Both the position numbers and the translations under genes were made by a program. The notes under the pieces were generated by a model. The model made no database searches. It was given only the letters and a program-made list of their open reading frames with translations, and was not told the origin of the DNA. This document shows, piece after piece, positions 8,187 through 16,258 of a DNA stretch of 33,287 nucleotides (the first letter of the stretch is position 1; each line of letters starts with the position of its first letter). Origin of the DNA: an uncultured Prevotella sp. (GTDB lineage Bacteria; Bacteroidota; Bacteroidia; Bacteroidales; Bacteroidaceae); NCBI GenBank assembly GCA_944320195.1, contig CALUGP010000060.1:1-33287 (forward strand), in the 5' to 3' direction.

Positions 8187-9740
8187 TCAGTTTTCCTCCT
8201 CGGCAATCCACTTGTCTATTGTCTTCGTTTCGCGGCTGAAGTTTATCCCGAGCTTAATGATTTTCCGTCCGTCGGCCTTGAAGGGTGCGGCGTAGCCCTT
8301 TTCGTTGATTTGTCGTATGGCTTCCTCGGCCGTGCCGTCGAGCTTGAACTCCATTACGTAGATGTATTCCTTGGTCTTGAGGACGAGGTCAACGCGGTCG
8401 CTGGCGGTGTGGTATTCCACGTCTGTGTGGAAGCCCATGAGCCGGAAGACGATGAAGAGCACGTTCTGGTAGTGCACCTCCATGTCGCGCTGCATCTCGT
8501 AGGGTATGTCGGCGTAGAAAGTGGCGAGGCGGGAGAGGAAACTGTCGTAGTCGCCGCGCTCCACGTCCATTACGAACCGCTTGATTTCGAAGGCCGTCTT
8601 GGTAGGGGGCACGTTGGTGTAGAAGGGCATGAGGTACCTTACGAAGCCGCGCTCCACCTCGTAGTTGGGGAAGCCGAGGGTGTATAGGCCGAACTCGCGG
8701 TCGTAGTCCTTTATGGTGAGGTAGCCGCTCTGGTATATTACGGGAATGGGGTCGGTGGACGCCGCGTCGATGCTGTTGAGCACATCTTCGGACGTTACGT
8801 TGTGCGACATGTCGTCAAGGTCGTAGTTGTGCATCTGCAGCAGCTTCACGAGGTATGTCGGCGTGCCGGTCTCGAACCAGTAGTTGCCGAACTTCTTGTT
8901 GTAGAACGTGTTTAGCAGGCTGAACGGGTTGTACACTCCCGGAGCTTCCTCCTCGAAGTGGTAGCCGTCGTACATGCGTGCAAGCTCTTTCAGGCAGTCG
9001 CCGTATGCCATGCCGTTGGCCTCGGCCAGCATCTCGATGTCTTCCTTGAACTGGGCTTCAAGCTCGGCTTCGCTTATGCCGCAAATGTCGTAAAACCACG
9101 GCGACATGGATATGTCGTTGAGGTTGTTCAGGTCGCTGAATACGCTCACCTTGCCGAACTTCGTGACGCCCGTGAGCATGGCGAAGCGTATGTCGCCGTC
9201 GCGGCTCTTCAGCGCGCCGTAAAAGGGCTTCAACGTCTCGCGGTAGGCGTGCTGCAGCTCCTCGTTGCCTATGGCCTGTAGCATGGGCTTGTCGTACTCG
9301 TCAACGAGTATGACGACCCTCTGTCCGGTCTTTTCGTGTGCGCGCTTGATTATGCCGTCGAAGCGTCTGGCAGGCCCTTCTTCCAATGGGTTGCTGCCGT
9401 ACAGCTTTTCCCATTCGGCCAGCTGTTCGTCAAGCACTTTCTCAAGAGAGTCCGGCCGGTCGTACTTCTGCGTGTTGAGGTCGATGTGCAATATGGGGTG
9501 GGGCGTCCAGTCGTCGGCCAACCGGTCGATGGCAAGCCCCTCGAACAAGTCGCGCTTGCCCTCGAAAAACGCCTGTATCGTGCTGATTAGCAGGCTCTTG
9601 CCGAAGCGGCGCGGGCGGCTTAGGAAGTAGTAGCTGCCCTCCGATATGAGCTTGTGCACCAACTGCGTCTTGTCAACGTAGTAGTAGCCTCCGCGGCGCA
9701 GCTTCTCGAAGTTCTGTATGCCTATTGGGTATTGTTTCAT
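8187..9740 (-). CDS. AAA-ATPase-like protein with C-terminal PD-(D/E)XK nuclease domain, 517 aa
   Basis: The N-terminus fits the AAA-ATPase-like family abundant in Bacteroidales: YPIGIQNFEKLRRGGYYYVD, then the Walker A variant RPRRFGKS (42-49) and Walker B RVVILVDEYDKPM (D147, E148, D150). The C-terminal 75 residues form a PD-(D/E)XK nuclease-like core with D451 in SDRVDLVL, E464-x-K466 in VMEFKL and a following Gln in the AEEAIRQI helix. All catalytic positions are present. The biological role of these proteins is not established; some have been viewed as mobile or defence-related. A consensus promoter box lies 20 bases upstream. The PAS gene follows 16 bases after its stop. Confidence 0.9.
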   Translation of the reverse strand: MKQYPIGIQNFEKLRRGGYYYVDKTQLVHKLISEGSYYFLSRPRRFGKSLLISTIQAFFEGKRDLFEGLAIDRLADDWTPHPILHIDLNTQKYDRPDSLEKVLDEQLAEWEKLYGSNPLEEGPARRFDGIIKRAHEKTGQRVVILVDEYDKPMLQAIGNEELQHAYRETLKPFYGALKSRDGDIRFAMLTGVTKFGKVSVFSDLNNLNDISMSPWFYDICGISEAELEAQFKEDIEMLAEANGMAYGDCLKELARMYDGYHFEEEAPGVYNPFSLLNTFYNKKFGNYWFETGTPTYLVKLLQMHNYDLDDMSHNVTSEDVLNSIDAASTDPIPVIYQSGYLTIKDYDREFGLYTLGFPNYEVERGFVRYLMPFYTNVPPTKTAFEIKRFVMDVERGDYDSFLSRLATFYADIPYEMQRDMEVHYQNVLFIVFRLMGFHTDVEYHTASDRVDLVLKTKEYIYVMEFKLDGTAEEAIRQINEKGYAAPFKADGRKIIKLGINFSRETKTIDKWIAEEEN

Positions 9741-9760
9741 AGCGATATTTTTTTCGATTA

Positions 9761-9768
9761 CAAAGATA
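9761..9768 (-). promoter_or_regulatory. -7 box for the ATPase/nuclease gene
   Basis: The minus strand reads TATCTTTG, a perfect TAnnTTTG match 20 bases before the start codon, implying a short leader. Confidence 0.65.
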
Positions 9769-9774
9769 CGATTT

Positions 9775-10128
9775 TTTAAGTGAAGAGTGAAGAATGAAGA
9801 GTGAAAAATACACTGCTATTTAAATGAAAAATGAATAATGAAAAGTGAATAATCCAATACTCTTTTGGGTTGTGTGCAATGGCGTGGTAATTTGTTGTTA
9901 TTCAGATAGTTGTAGGAGACGGCCTTCGGGCTTGCGAACGATGGTTTTTAATAACGCCGAAGGCCGCATATCGCGGTGCGGTATGCGGCCTTCTGCATGA
10001 TTATAGGGTAGGGGAGGCTGGGCAGATGAGCCGGATTGGCCCGATGAGCCAGATTGGCCTAATGGGAAAAAGGAAATGCATTATTCGCTTTTCATTGTTC
10101 ATTTTTCCCTTGAACAGCACTGGATTTT
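9775..10128. other. Non-coding spacer with mixed repeats
   Basis: Together with the array at 10129-10245 this fills the gap between two minus-strand genes. It holds GAAGAGTGAAGAATGAAGA-type and AATGAAAAATGAATAATG-type arrays (about 9775-9853), a 12-bp hairpin of the GCGGCC family (9959-9970 with 9982-9993) and a short 9-bp GAGCC array (about 10025-10066). No gene was recognised. Confidence 0.6.
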
Positions 10129-10245
10129 CCATTATTCATTATTCATTTTTCATTTAAATGGCACTGGATTTTTCATTATTCATTATTCATTTTTCATTTA
10201 AATGGCACTGGATTTTTCATTATTCATTATTCATTTTTCATTTGA
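10129..10245. repeat. 44-bp tandem repeat directly after polA
   Basis: A 44-base unit (AAATGGCACTGGATTTTTCA plus TTATTCA-type 7-mers) is repeated about 2.7 times; copies of AAATGGCACTGG start at 10156 and 10200. It ends two bases from the polA stop codon. The higher-order unit is nearly identical between copies, so it is a recent amplification of the 7-bp array. Confidence 0.85.
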
Positions 10246-10247
10246 AA

Positions 10248-13013
10248 TCAGTGCGCCTCCAGCCAGTTCTGGCCCCATCCGCAGTCGGCCACGAGGGGAA
10301 CGTTGAGCGGATATGCGCCCTGCATCTCTTCAAGGACGATGCGCTCCACCTTCTCCCGCTCGTCGGGGAGGACGCTGAAGTTAAGTTCGTCGTGCACCTG
10401 CAGTATCATTTTAGAGCGTATGTTCTCCTTCTTGAAGCGGTCGTAGATGCGCACCATGGCTATCTTTATTATGTCAGCCGCCGTGCCCTGAATGGGTGCG
10501 TTGATGGCGTTGCGCTCGGCGAAGCCGCGCACGGTGGCGTTGTGCGACGCGATGTCGGGCAGGTAGCGGCGGCGGTGGAGCAGGGTCTCGGCGTAGCCTT
10601 TCTCCCTCGCCGTGGCCTTGGCCTGCTCCATGTACTCCGCGACCTTGGGGAACGTGGCGAAATATCCGTCTATCAGCTCGGTGGCCTCCTTGCGGCTGAT
10701 GTCCAGGCGCTCGGCCAGTCCGAAGACGGTGATGCCGTAGATGATGCCGAAGTTGGCTCGCTTGGCCTTTGTGCGCTGGTCGCGCGTAACGCTGTCCATC
10801 GTCTCGTGGTAAATCTTGGCGGCCGTGGCGGCGTGGATGTCGTAGCCTTCGCGGAAGGCCTCCTGCATGTTCTCGTCGCCGCTGAGATGAGCCATGACGC
10901 GCAGCTCGATTTGCGAGTAGTCGGCCGAGAAGAAGAGGCATCCCTCCTCAGGCACGAAGGCCTTGCGTATCTCCTTGCCGTCCTCGCCCCGCACGGGGAT
11001 GTTTTGCAGGTTGGGGTCGCTCGACGAGAGTCGGCCCGTGGCCGTCACCGTCTGGTTGAACGACGTGTGTATGTGGCCCGTGCGTGGGTTTACGAGCTTC
11101 GGCAGGGCGTCAACGTAGGTGCCGAGGAGCTTCTTCAACCCCCTGTGTTCCAGTATCTTGCCCACTATCTCGCTCTTTCCGCGCAGCTGCTGGAGCACTT
11201 CTTCCGACGTTACGTACTGTCCCGTCTTGGTCTTTTTCGGTTTCTCCACGATTTTCATCTTGCCGAACAAGATCTCGCCCACCTGCTTTGGCGACGCTAT
11301 GTTGAACTCCTCGCCTGCCAGGCGGTATATTTCCTGCTCGATGTCGGTCATGCGTTGCGTCAGTATCTGCGACGTTTCCCTGAGCGACGCGGTGTCGAGG
11401 CGCACGCCGTTCATCTCCATCGCGGCCAGCACGCGCACCAAGGGCATCTCCACTTCGGTGAACAATTGCCACACGCCGGCCTCCTTCAGTTTTGGCTCAA
11501 GCAAGTTCTTGAGCTTCAGGGTGACGTCGGCGTCCTCGGCGGCGTACTCGTAAACCTCACCGGGCGGCAGGTCGCGCATCGACCGCTGGCTCTTTCCCTT
11601 GGGGCCGATAAGCTCGTCTATGTGGATGGTCTTGTACCCGAGGTACACCTCGGCCATGTAGTCCATGTTGTGGCGAAGCTCGGGTTGCAGCAGGTAGTGG
11701 GCTATCATCGTGTCGAACATCTCGCCCGCCAGCTCCACGCCATAGCCTGCCAGCACCTCAAGGTCGTACTTGATGTTCTGCCCGATTTTCTCTATCGAGG
11801 GGTTTTCGTACACCGGTTTGAAAATATTAACTATCTTTTCAGCTTCTTTACGTTCGGCCGGAACGGGCACGTAGAACGCCTCGTTTTCCTCGACAGAGAA
11901 GCTCAGACCCACCAGTTCGGCGTCAATCGCGTTGGTCGAGGTGGTCTCCGTGTCCAGACTTAAAAAACTTTTTGTCATGAAAAAGTCACGGATTTTGAGC
12001 ATATCTTCCTCAGTGTCAATGAGTTTGTACGTATGAGGCGTGTCAGTTAACGTCCTGAGAATCGATTTTTCAGCGCCAACCTGCCCGTCGGCCGGAATTT
12101 CCGCAAATAAATCGAGTTGCTGATTTGCGTTGTTTTTGATATTTTCACGGTTGTTAAGAAACTTGTCCAAGAGCGTCTTGAACTCCAGTTCCATGAATAT
12201 TTTGCGCAGCGCGTCGGTGTCGGGTTCGGTCACGCGCAGCGCATCGAGGTCAAGCTCAATGGGCACGTCGGTGCGTATGGTTGCGAGAAACTTGGAGAAG
12301 CGTATCTGCCCGGCGTTCTCCTCGACCTTCTTCTTGAGCGCGCCCTTCAGTTCGGCGGTGCGCTCTAGCAGCGCGTCCACCGAGCCGAACTGCGCCAGGA
12401 GCTTCACGGCCGTCTTCTCGCCAACGCCGGGGCAGCCCGGAATGTTGTCCGCCGAGTCGCCCATGAGGCCGAGCAGGTCGACAACCTGCGCCGTCGACGC
12501 GATGCCGTACTTGGCGCATACGCCGCCGCCGTCGAGCGTCTCGTAGCCCCCGCCGTGGCGCGGGCGGAACATCACGACGTTGCCGCCCACGAGCTGTCCG
12601 TAGTCCTTGTCGGGCGTGAGCATGTACGTCTTCACCCCCGCTTTGCCGGCTTTCATGGCCAGAGTGCCTATCACGTCGTCGGCCTCGAAGCCATCAGCCT
12701 CCAAGACGGGTATGCGCATGGCCGCCAGCACCTCCTTTATTACGGGCACCGAGCGGCGTATGTCCTCGGGCGTCTCCTCGCGCTGCGCCTTGTACTGGGC
12801 GTAGGCCTCGCTGCGGAAGGTGGGCCCGTGGGGGTCGAAGGCCACGCCGATGTACTGCGGCTTCTCCTTCGAGAGCACCTCGTGCAGCGTGTTGCAGAAG
12901 CCCATCACGGCCGACGTGTTCATGCCCTTGGAGTTTATTCTGGGATTCTTGATGAACGCGTAATAAGCCCTGTATATCAGGGCGTAAGCGTCCAAAAGGA
13001 AAAGTTTGTCCAT
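10248..13013 (-). CDS. polA: DNA polymerase I, 921 aa
   Basis: Pol I fills gaps after Okazaki primer removal and excision repair. All three domains are present. The 5'-3' flap nuclease (about 1-290) starts MDKLFLLDAYALIYRAYYAF with EADDVIGTLA and LTPDKDYGQLV. The 3'-5' exonuclease keeps its acidic residues (SLDTETT, NIKYDLEVL, YAAEDADVTL), so proofreading should be intact. The polymerase has motif A FSADYSQIELR (D698), motif B RTKAKRANFGIIYG and motif C LQVHDEL (H874, D875, E876). The O-helix carries Phe as in E. coli. The gene is divergent from the prenyl synthase across an 85-base spacer, and a TTATTCA-type tandem array starts at its stop. Confidence 0.98.
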   Translation of the reverse strand: MDKLFLLDAYALIYRAYYAFIKNPRINSKGMNTSAVMGFCNTLHEVLSKEKPQYIGVAFDPHGPTFRSEAYAQYKAQREETPEDIRRSVPVIKEVLAAMRIPVLEADGFEADDVIGTLAMKAGKAGVKTYMLTPDKDYGQLVGGNVVMFRPRHGGGYETLDGGGVCAKYGIASTAQVVDLLGLMGDSADNIPGCPGVGEKTAVKLLAQFGSVDALLERTAELKGALKKKVEENAGQIRFSKFLATIRTDVPIELDLDALRVTEPDTDALRKIFMELEFKTLLDKFLNNRENIKNNANQQLDLFAEIPADGQVGAEKSILRTLTDTPHTYKLIDTEEDMLKIRDFFMTKSFLSLDTETTSTNAIDAELVGLSFSVEENEAFYVPVPAERKEAEKIVNIFKPVYENPSIEKIGQNIKYDLEVLAGYGVELAGEMFDTMIAHYLLQPELRHNMDYMAEVYLGYKTIHIDELIGPKGKSQRSMRDLPPGEVYEYAAEDADVTLKLKNLLEPKLKEAGVWQLFTEVEMPLVRVLAAMEMNGVRLDTASLRETSQILTQRMTDIEQEIYRLAGEEFNIASPKQVGEILFGKMKIVEKPKKTKTGQYVTSEEVLQQLRGKSEIVGKILEHRGLKKLLGTYVDALPKLVNPRTGHIHTSFNQTVTATGRLSSSDPNLQNIPVRGEDGKEIRKAFVPEEGCLFFSADYSQIELRVMAHLSGDENMQEAFREGYDIHAATAAKIYHETMDSVTRDQRTKAKRANFGIIYGITVFGLAERLDISRKEATELIDGYFATFPKVAEYMEQAKATAREKGYAETLLHRRRYLPDIASHNATVRGFAERNAINAPIQGTAADIIKIAMVRIYDRFKKENIRSKMILQVHDELNFSVLPDEREKVERIVLEEMQGAYPLNVPLVADCGWGQNWLEAH

Positions 13014-13034
13014 GTTTTGCTTGTTTTTTACGTG

Positions 13035-13042
13035 TAAAGTTA
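13035..13042 (-). promoter_or_regulatory. Possible weak -7 box for polA
   Basis: On the minus strand the sequence is TAACTTTA, one mismatch from TAnnTTTG, 21 bases before the polA start. It is the best candidate in the divergent spacer but not a full match. Confidence 0.35.
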
Positions 13043-13049
13043 CTGATTT

Positions 13050-13082
13050 TTTGCAATTAATCCGAGAAAATAACTACTTTTG
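13050..13082 (+). promoter_or_regulatory. Promoter of the prenyl synthase gene (-33 and -7 boxes)
   Basis: TTTG at 13050-13053 and TACTTTTG at 13075-13082 are 21 bases apart, matching both elements and spacing of Bacteroidetes promoters. The start codon follows 16 bases later at 13099, which excludes the longer in-frame start at 13006. Confidence 0.75.
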
Positions 13083-13098
13083 TATCAAATTTCGTAGC

Positions 13099-14079
13099 AT
13101 GACTGACTTTTTATCCATCATCAAACGACCGATAGAGCGCGAGCTGAACCAGTTTGTATCCCTGTTCAACTCGTCGCTGACACACCAGGACAAGCTCCAG
13201 GAGGAGATCTTCGCGCGCATCCGCAACCGCGCAGGCAAGCGCATGAGGCCCATGCTCATCATGCTCATGGCGAAGAACTACGGCCGCGTCACCGACGCCA
13301 CGCTGCACGCCTCGGTGGGCCTGGAGCTGCTCCACACGGCCTCGCTCGTGCACGACGACGTTGTGGACGAGAGCCGCGAGCGCCGCGGACAGGCGTCGGT
13401 CAACGCCCTGTATGACAACAAGGTGGCCGTGCTCGTGGGCGACTACATACTCTCCACGGCCCTGCTGCACGTCTCGATGACGCACAACGAGCTTATCGTA
13501 AGGTATCTGGCGGAGCTTGGACGAACCCTCTCTGACGGCGAGATTCTGCAGCTCACCAGCATCGGCGACGACGAGATATCCGAAGACACATACTATAAGA
13601 TAATAAGCCGCAAGACCGCCGCCCTCTTCGAGGCGTGCTGCGCCATAGGAGCCATATCCGCCGGAATGGAGGAAGACAGGGTGGGGCAGGCCAAGCGCTT
13701 CGGCCAGACGCTCGGAATAATATTCCAGATACGCGACGACATATTCGACTATTACGACTCGCCCGAGATTGGAAAGCCCACCGGCAACGACATGGCCGAG
13801 GGCAAGCTGACCCTCCCCGTGATCTACGCCCTGCGCTCCACGGGCGACGAGGCCATGCTCGCGTTGGCGCGCAAGGTGAAGCAAGGCACCGTGACGCGGG
13901 ACGAGATAGCAGCCCTGGTGGACTTCACCAAGCGGTGCGGCGGCATAGAATACGCCGAACGCCGCATGGACGAGCTGCACGCCGAGGCGCAGGAGTTCAT
14001 CCGCAAGGAGGTGAACGACGCCGCCCTGCGCGAAAGCCTAAAGGCCTATCTGGATTTCGTGATAAAGCGCAGCAAGTGA
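13099..14079 (+). CDS. ispB: Long-chain polyprenyl diphosphate synthase, 326 aa
   Basis: This trans-prenyltransferase adds isopentenyl units to an allylic diphosphate, here most likely to make the side chain of menaquinone. The two Asp-rich motifs are DDVVD (86-90) and DDIFD (213-217), with GKRMRP (46-51) before them and GKPTGNDMAEGKLTLP after. Small residues ahead of the first Asp motif (HTASLVH) fit an octaprenyl or longer product and not a farnesyl product, but chain length cannot be fixed from sequence. Menaquinone would serve the fumarate reductase encoded at 22580-26069. The symbol follows the closest well-known family member. Confidence 0.9.
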   Translation: MTDFLSIIKRPIERELNQFVSLFNSSLTHQDKLQEEIFARIRNRAGKRMRPMLIMLMAKNYGRVTDATLHASVGLELLHTASLVHDDVVDESRERRGQASVNALYDNKVAVLVGDYILSTALLHVSMTHNELIVRYLAELGRTLSDGEILQLTSIGDDEISEDTYYKIISRKTAALFEACCAIGAISAGMEEDRVGQAKRFGQTLGIIFQIRDDIFDYYDSPEIGKPTGNDMAEGKLTLPVIYALRSTGDEAMLALARKVKQGTVTRDEIAALVDFTKRCGGIEYAERRMDELHAEAQEFIRKEVNDAALRESLKAYLDFVIKRSK

Positions 14080-14082
14080 CGT

Positions 14083-14150
14083 AAGGGTAAAAAGGTAAAA
14101 CGGTAAAAAAGTAAAACTTTAAAGGCAAAAGGACCAAACGGTAAAACGAT
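14083..14150. repeat. GGTAAAACG-type array after the prenyl synthase gene
   Basis: Short units such as GGTAAAAA and GGTAAAACG begin four bases after the stop codon. The same family occurs at 22213-22316, 28459-28515 and, inverted, 28627-28705. Confidence 0.65.
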
Positions 14151-14154
14151 AAAA

Positions 14155-14195
14155 GCAAAAGGCCGCATTTCGCTCGATGAAATGCGGCCTTTTGC
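14155..14195. terminator. 16-bp perfect hairpin, GCGGCC family
   Basis: Arms 14155-14170 and 14180-14195 (AAATGCGGCCTTTTGC) are perfect complements with a 9-base loop. It lies between the converging ends of the prenyl synthase gene and the four-helix-bundle gene and could end transcription from either side. Confidence 0.75.
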
Positions 14196-14202
14196 ATTGC
14201 CG

Positions 14203-14235
14203 TTTGCGGCCTTTCGCTGGGCGAAAGGCCGCAAA
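14203..14235. terminator. 15-bp perfect hairpin, GCGGCC family
   Basis: Arms 14203-14217 (TTTGCGGCCTTTCGC) and 14221-14235 are perfect complements with a 3-base loop. It is a second, differently sequenced member eight bases after the previous hairpin. Confidence 0.7.
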
Positions 14236-14250
14236 TCAAGATTAAGGGGG

Positions 14251-14455
14251 ATTAGCCTAATAAGCCCAATAGCCCAATAAGCCCAATGAGCCCGATAAGC
14301 CCAATAAGCCTGATGGGCCCAATGAGCCTGATGGGCCCAATGAGCCCAATAAGCCCGATAAGCCTGATGCGCCATGGCGTATTAGGCCCATTAGGCTTAT
14401 TGGGCTTATTAGGCCCATTGTGCTTATTGGCTCATTAGCCCCATTGTGCCAATTC
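14251..14455. repeat. 9-bp-unit array forming a large hairpin, left flank of the four-helix gene
   Basis: About a dozen nine-base units of the form YRATRRGCC (CAATAAGCC, CAATGAGCC, TGATGGGCC) run from 14251. They meet the palindromic centre CGCCATGGCG (14370-14379) and continue as about seven reverse-complement units (GGCTTATTG type) to about 14450. The array ends about six bases from the stop codon of the minus-strand gene at 14461. Fold-back pairing would be long but imperfect. Confidence 0.85.
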
Positions 14456-14460
14456 CTAAG

Positions 14461-15030
14461 TTATCTTCCCTTGTTCTTTCTGAGCCATTCATTCCTTGCC
14501 CTGTACATCTCCTCGCGCAGTCCGCCGCCCTCTACGAAGTCCTGTTTCAGCCTGTCGATGAACTTTCTCAGCATCGAGTCAGTCTGGTGGATTAGCGTTA
14601 TCGCGATGTTGGCCACCGTCTCGTCGCTTCGCTGCGCTATGGCCTCGCGGTAATACGCGCTGTCGTTGTGCCTGGTGCACACGGCGCGGGTCTGCGCCGC
14701 CTTTGCACTGTTGACATCCCATAGCGCAAGATTGCGCACGCGGATGTAGTCCTCATAGTCGGCCAACAGCTCTTGCAGGCTCGCCCGTCCCACGTTGGTA
14801 AGCTTCAGTTCAGTCTCCTTCGACGTGGTGCTTGCCGCGCTCCCTTCCGCTATGTTCTGCTTGCATGACCGCGCCGCCTGCACCATCTGGTCTATCGTGC
14901 GGTCGCCCTTTTCAAGGTATTTGTGGGCGAAATAGAACGTGATGTCATAAATGCATTCCGCCTTTTGGTAGACAATCAGGTTGCGGTAATTGCCGCGTTG
15001 CGGCATGAACGGGCGGTTGTTGTCAGTCAT
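14461..15030 (-). CDS. Four-helix-bundle protein with suffix domain, paralogue 1, 189 aa
   Basis: The sequence matches the four-helix-bundle family also known from 23S rRNA intervening sequences (TIGR02436/S23-like): LIVYQKAECIYDITFYFAHKY, then DQMVQAARSCKQNIAEGSAA and a helix ELLADYEDYIRVR. After about residue 130 comes a Bacteroidetes-type C-terminal extension (suffix domain). The molecular function is unknown; relatives include the Avd accessory protein of diversity-generating retroelements, but no reverse transcriptase is nearby. A close paralogue lies at 31709-32272, with stretches over 30 bases identical at DNA level and the same AATACCATGAC start context. The gene is bracketed by 9-bp arrays on both sides. 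Confidence 0.88.
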   Translation of the reverse strand: MTDNNRPFMPQRGNYRNLIVYQKAECIYDITFYFAHKYLEKGDRTIDQMVQAARSCKQNIAEGSAASTTSKETELKLTNVGRASLQELLADYEDYIRVRNLALWDVNSAKAAQTRAVCTRHNDSAYYREAIAQRSDETVANIAITLIHQTDSMLRKFIDRLKQDFVEGGGLREEMYRARNEWLRKNKGR

Positions 15031-15067
15031 GGTATTCTTTTCTTTTTTGGTGATTAATTATTGATTA

Positions 15068-15248
15068 TGAGCCTGATAGGCCTGATAAGCCTTATAGGGG
15101 ATTGGCCCAATGAGCCAGATAGACCAGATAAGCCTTATAGGGGATTGGCCCAATGAGCCTGATTAGCCTGATGCGCCATGGCGTATTAGGCTCATTGGGC
15201 CCATTGGGCTTATTGGCTCATTGGGCTCATTAGGCTCATTAGCCCCAT
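15068..15248. repeat. 9-bp-unit array, right flank of the four-helix gene
   Basis: Same family as 14251-14455, with units such as CCTGATAAG and GGCTCATTG inverted around the same CGCCATGGCG centre. A 26-base segment is identical in both flanks (14361-14386 and 15165-15190). The array ends six bases from the deoC stop codon. Confidence 0.85.
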
Positions 15249-15253
15249 TCTTC

Positions 15254-16207
15254 TTAAAAGAATTTCGTCTCTTCCCCAACTATCTCGCTGAGCAGCATGT
15301 TGGCCAGTCGGCTGGTGCCGAGGCGCAGCCACTTGTTGGTCAGCCATTTTTCGCCCAGGACCTCTTTTACTATCGTGTAGTAGATAAGTGCGTCAGTGAC
15401 CGAGTTAAGGCCGCCAGCGGGCTTAAAACCTATCTGAATGCCCGTTTCGTCGTAGTATTCCTTGATGGCCTGGCACATCACATATGCTGCCTCAGGCGTG
15501 GCGGCAGGCTCGAGCTTGCCCGTAGATGTCTTGATGTAGTCGGCGCCGGCGTACATCGCCAGGATTGACGCCTTCTTGATATTGCTGGCCGTCTTGAGGC
15601 AACCCGTCTCCAAGATTACCTTCATCGGCGCGTCGCCGCACGCCTGCTTCAGCTCCGAGATGTCGTCGCACAGCCCCTCGTAGTCGCCGCTGAGGAACTT
15701 GCCCACGGGCATCACGATGTCTATCTCAGTGGCGCCGTCCTTCACGGCGAGCGCGGTCTCGGCCACCTTAACCTCTATGAGAGCCTGGGAAGACGGGAAA
15801 CTGCCCGATACGCAGGCTATCTCTACGCCGTCAACCTCAAGCGACTCGGCCACCGTCCGTGCGAAGCAGGGGTACACGCAGATGGTGGCCACGTGGGGCA
15901 GGTCGGGGTAGGTGGCGTCAAACTGGTTGACGCGCTCCGTGAAAGCGAGTATCGACTCGTCGCTGTCCGTCGTCTTGAGTGATGTCAGCTCGATGCTGCC
16001 GAAGAGGAAGCGTTTTACCTCCGGTGTGTCGTTCTCGTGCACCTTTTCGGCTATTATCTTTCTGACTGCCTCGCGCACGGCGTTGTCGTCAAGGTCGGTG
16101 TTGTATTTGCTCAGGGCTTCGTCATACTTGCTCATCTTCGGGAGCTCCGTCTCGTGCTTGTGCTCATGCCCGCATCCGCAGGCCTTCTTGTCGTTTTCTG
16201 TTGCCAT
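15254..16207 (-). CDS. deoC: Deoxyribose-phosphate aldolase, 317 aa
   Basis: DeoC cleaves 2-deoxyribose 5-phosphate to glyceraldehyde 3-phosphate and acetaldehyde in deoxynucleoside catabolism. The Schiff-base lysine is K226 in DYIKTSTGK. The proton-relay residues appear as D163 in TEIDIVMPVG and K262 in GFKPAGG. The barrel strand KVILETG is present. At 317 residues it is longer than the roughly 220-260 of short forms, mainly at the N-terminus, where CGCGHEHKHE (10-19) resembles a metal-binding tail and helices follow to about 100. It lies 51 bases after the MazG-like gene and is probably in the same run of minus-strand genes. Confidence 0.95.
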   Translation of the reverse strand: MATENDKKACGCGHEHKHETELPKMSKYDEALSKYNTDLDDNAVREAVRKIIAEKVHENDTPEVKRFLFGSIELTSLKTTDSDESILAFTERVNQFDATYPDLPHVATICVYPCFARTVAESLEVDGVEIACVSGSFPSSQALIEVKVAETALAVKDGATEIDIVMPVGKFLSGDYEGLCDDISELKQACGDAPMKVILETGCLKTASNIKKASILAMYAGADYIKTSTGKLEPAATPEAAYVMCQAIKEYYDETGIQIGFKPAGGLNSVTDALIYYTIVKEVLGEKWLTNKWLRLGTSRLANMLLSEIVGEETKFF

Positions 16208-16258
16208 ATTGTCGTTCTTTTTAGTTGTTAATCAATAGATTATTCATTGTTCATTCCA

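Noticed and set aside
10158-11963. Plus-strand open frame (601 codons) opposite polA
   Set aside because: Antisense shadow beginning in the 44-bp tandem repeat; polA on the minus strand has all catalytic motifs.
14461-15030. Diversity-generating retroelement, because the protein is Avd-like
   Set aside because: No reverse transcriptase, template repeat or adenine-variable repeat pair was seen in the window.
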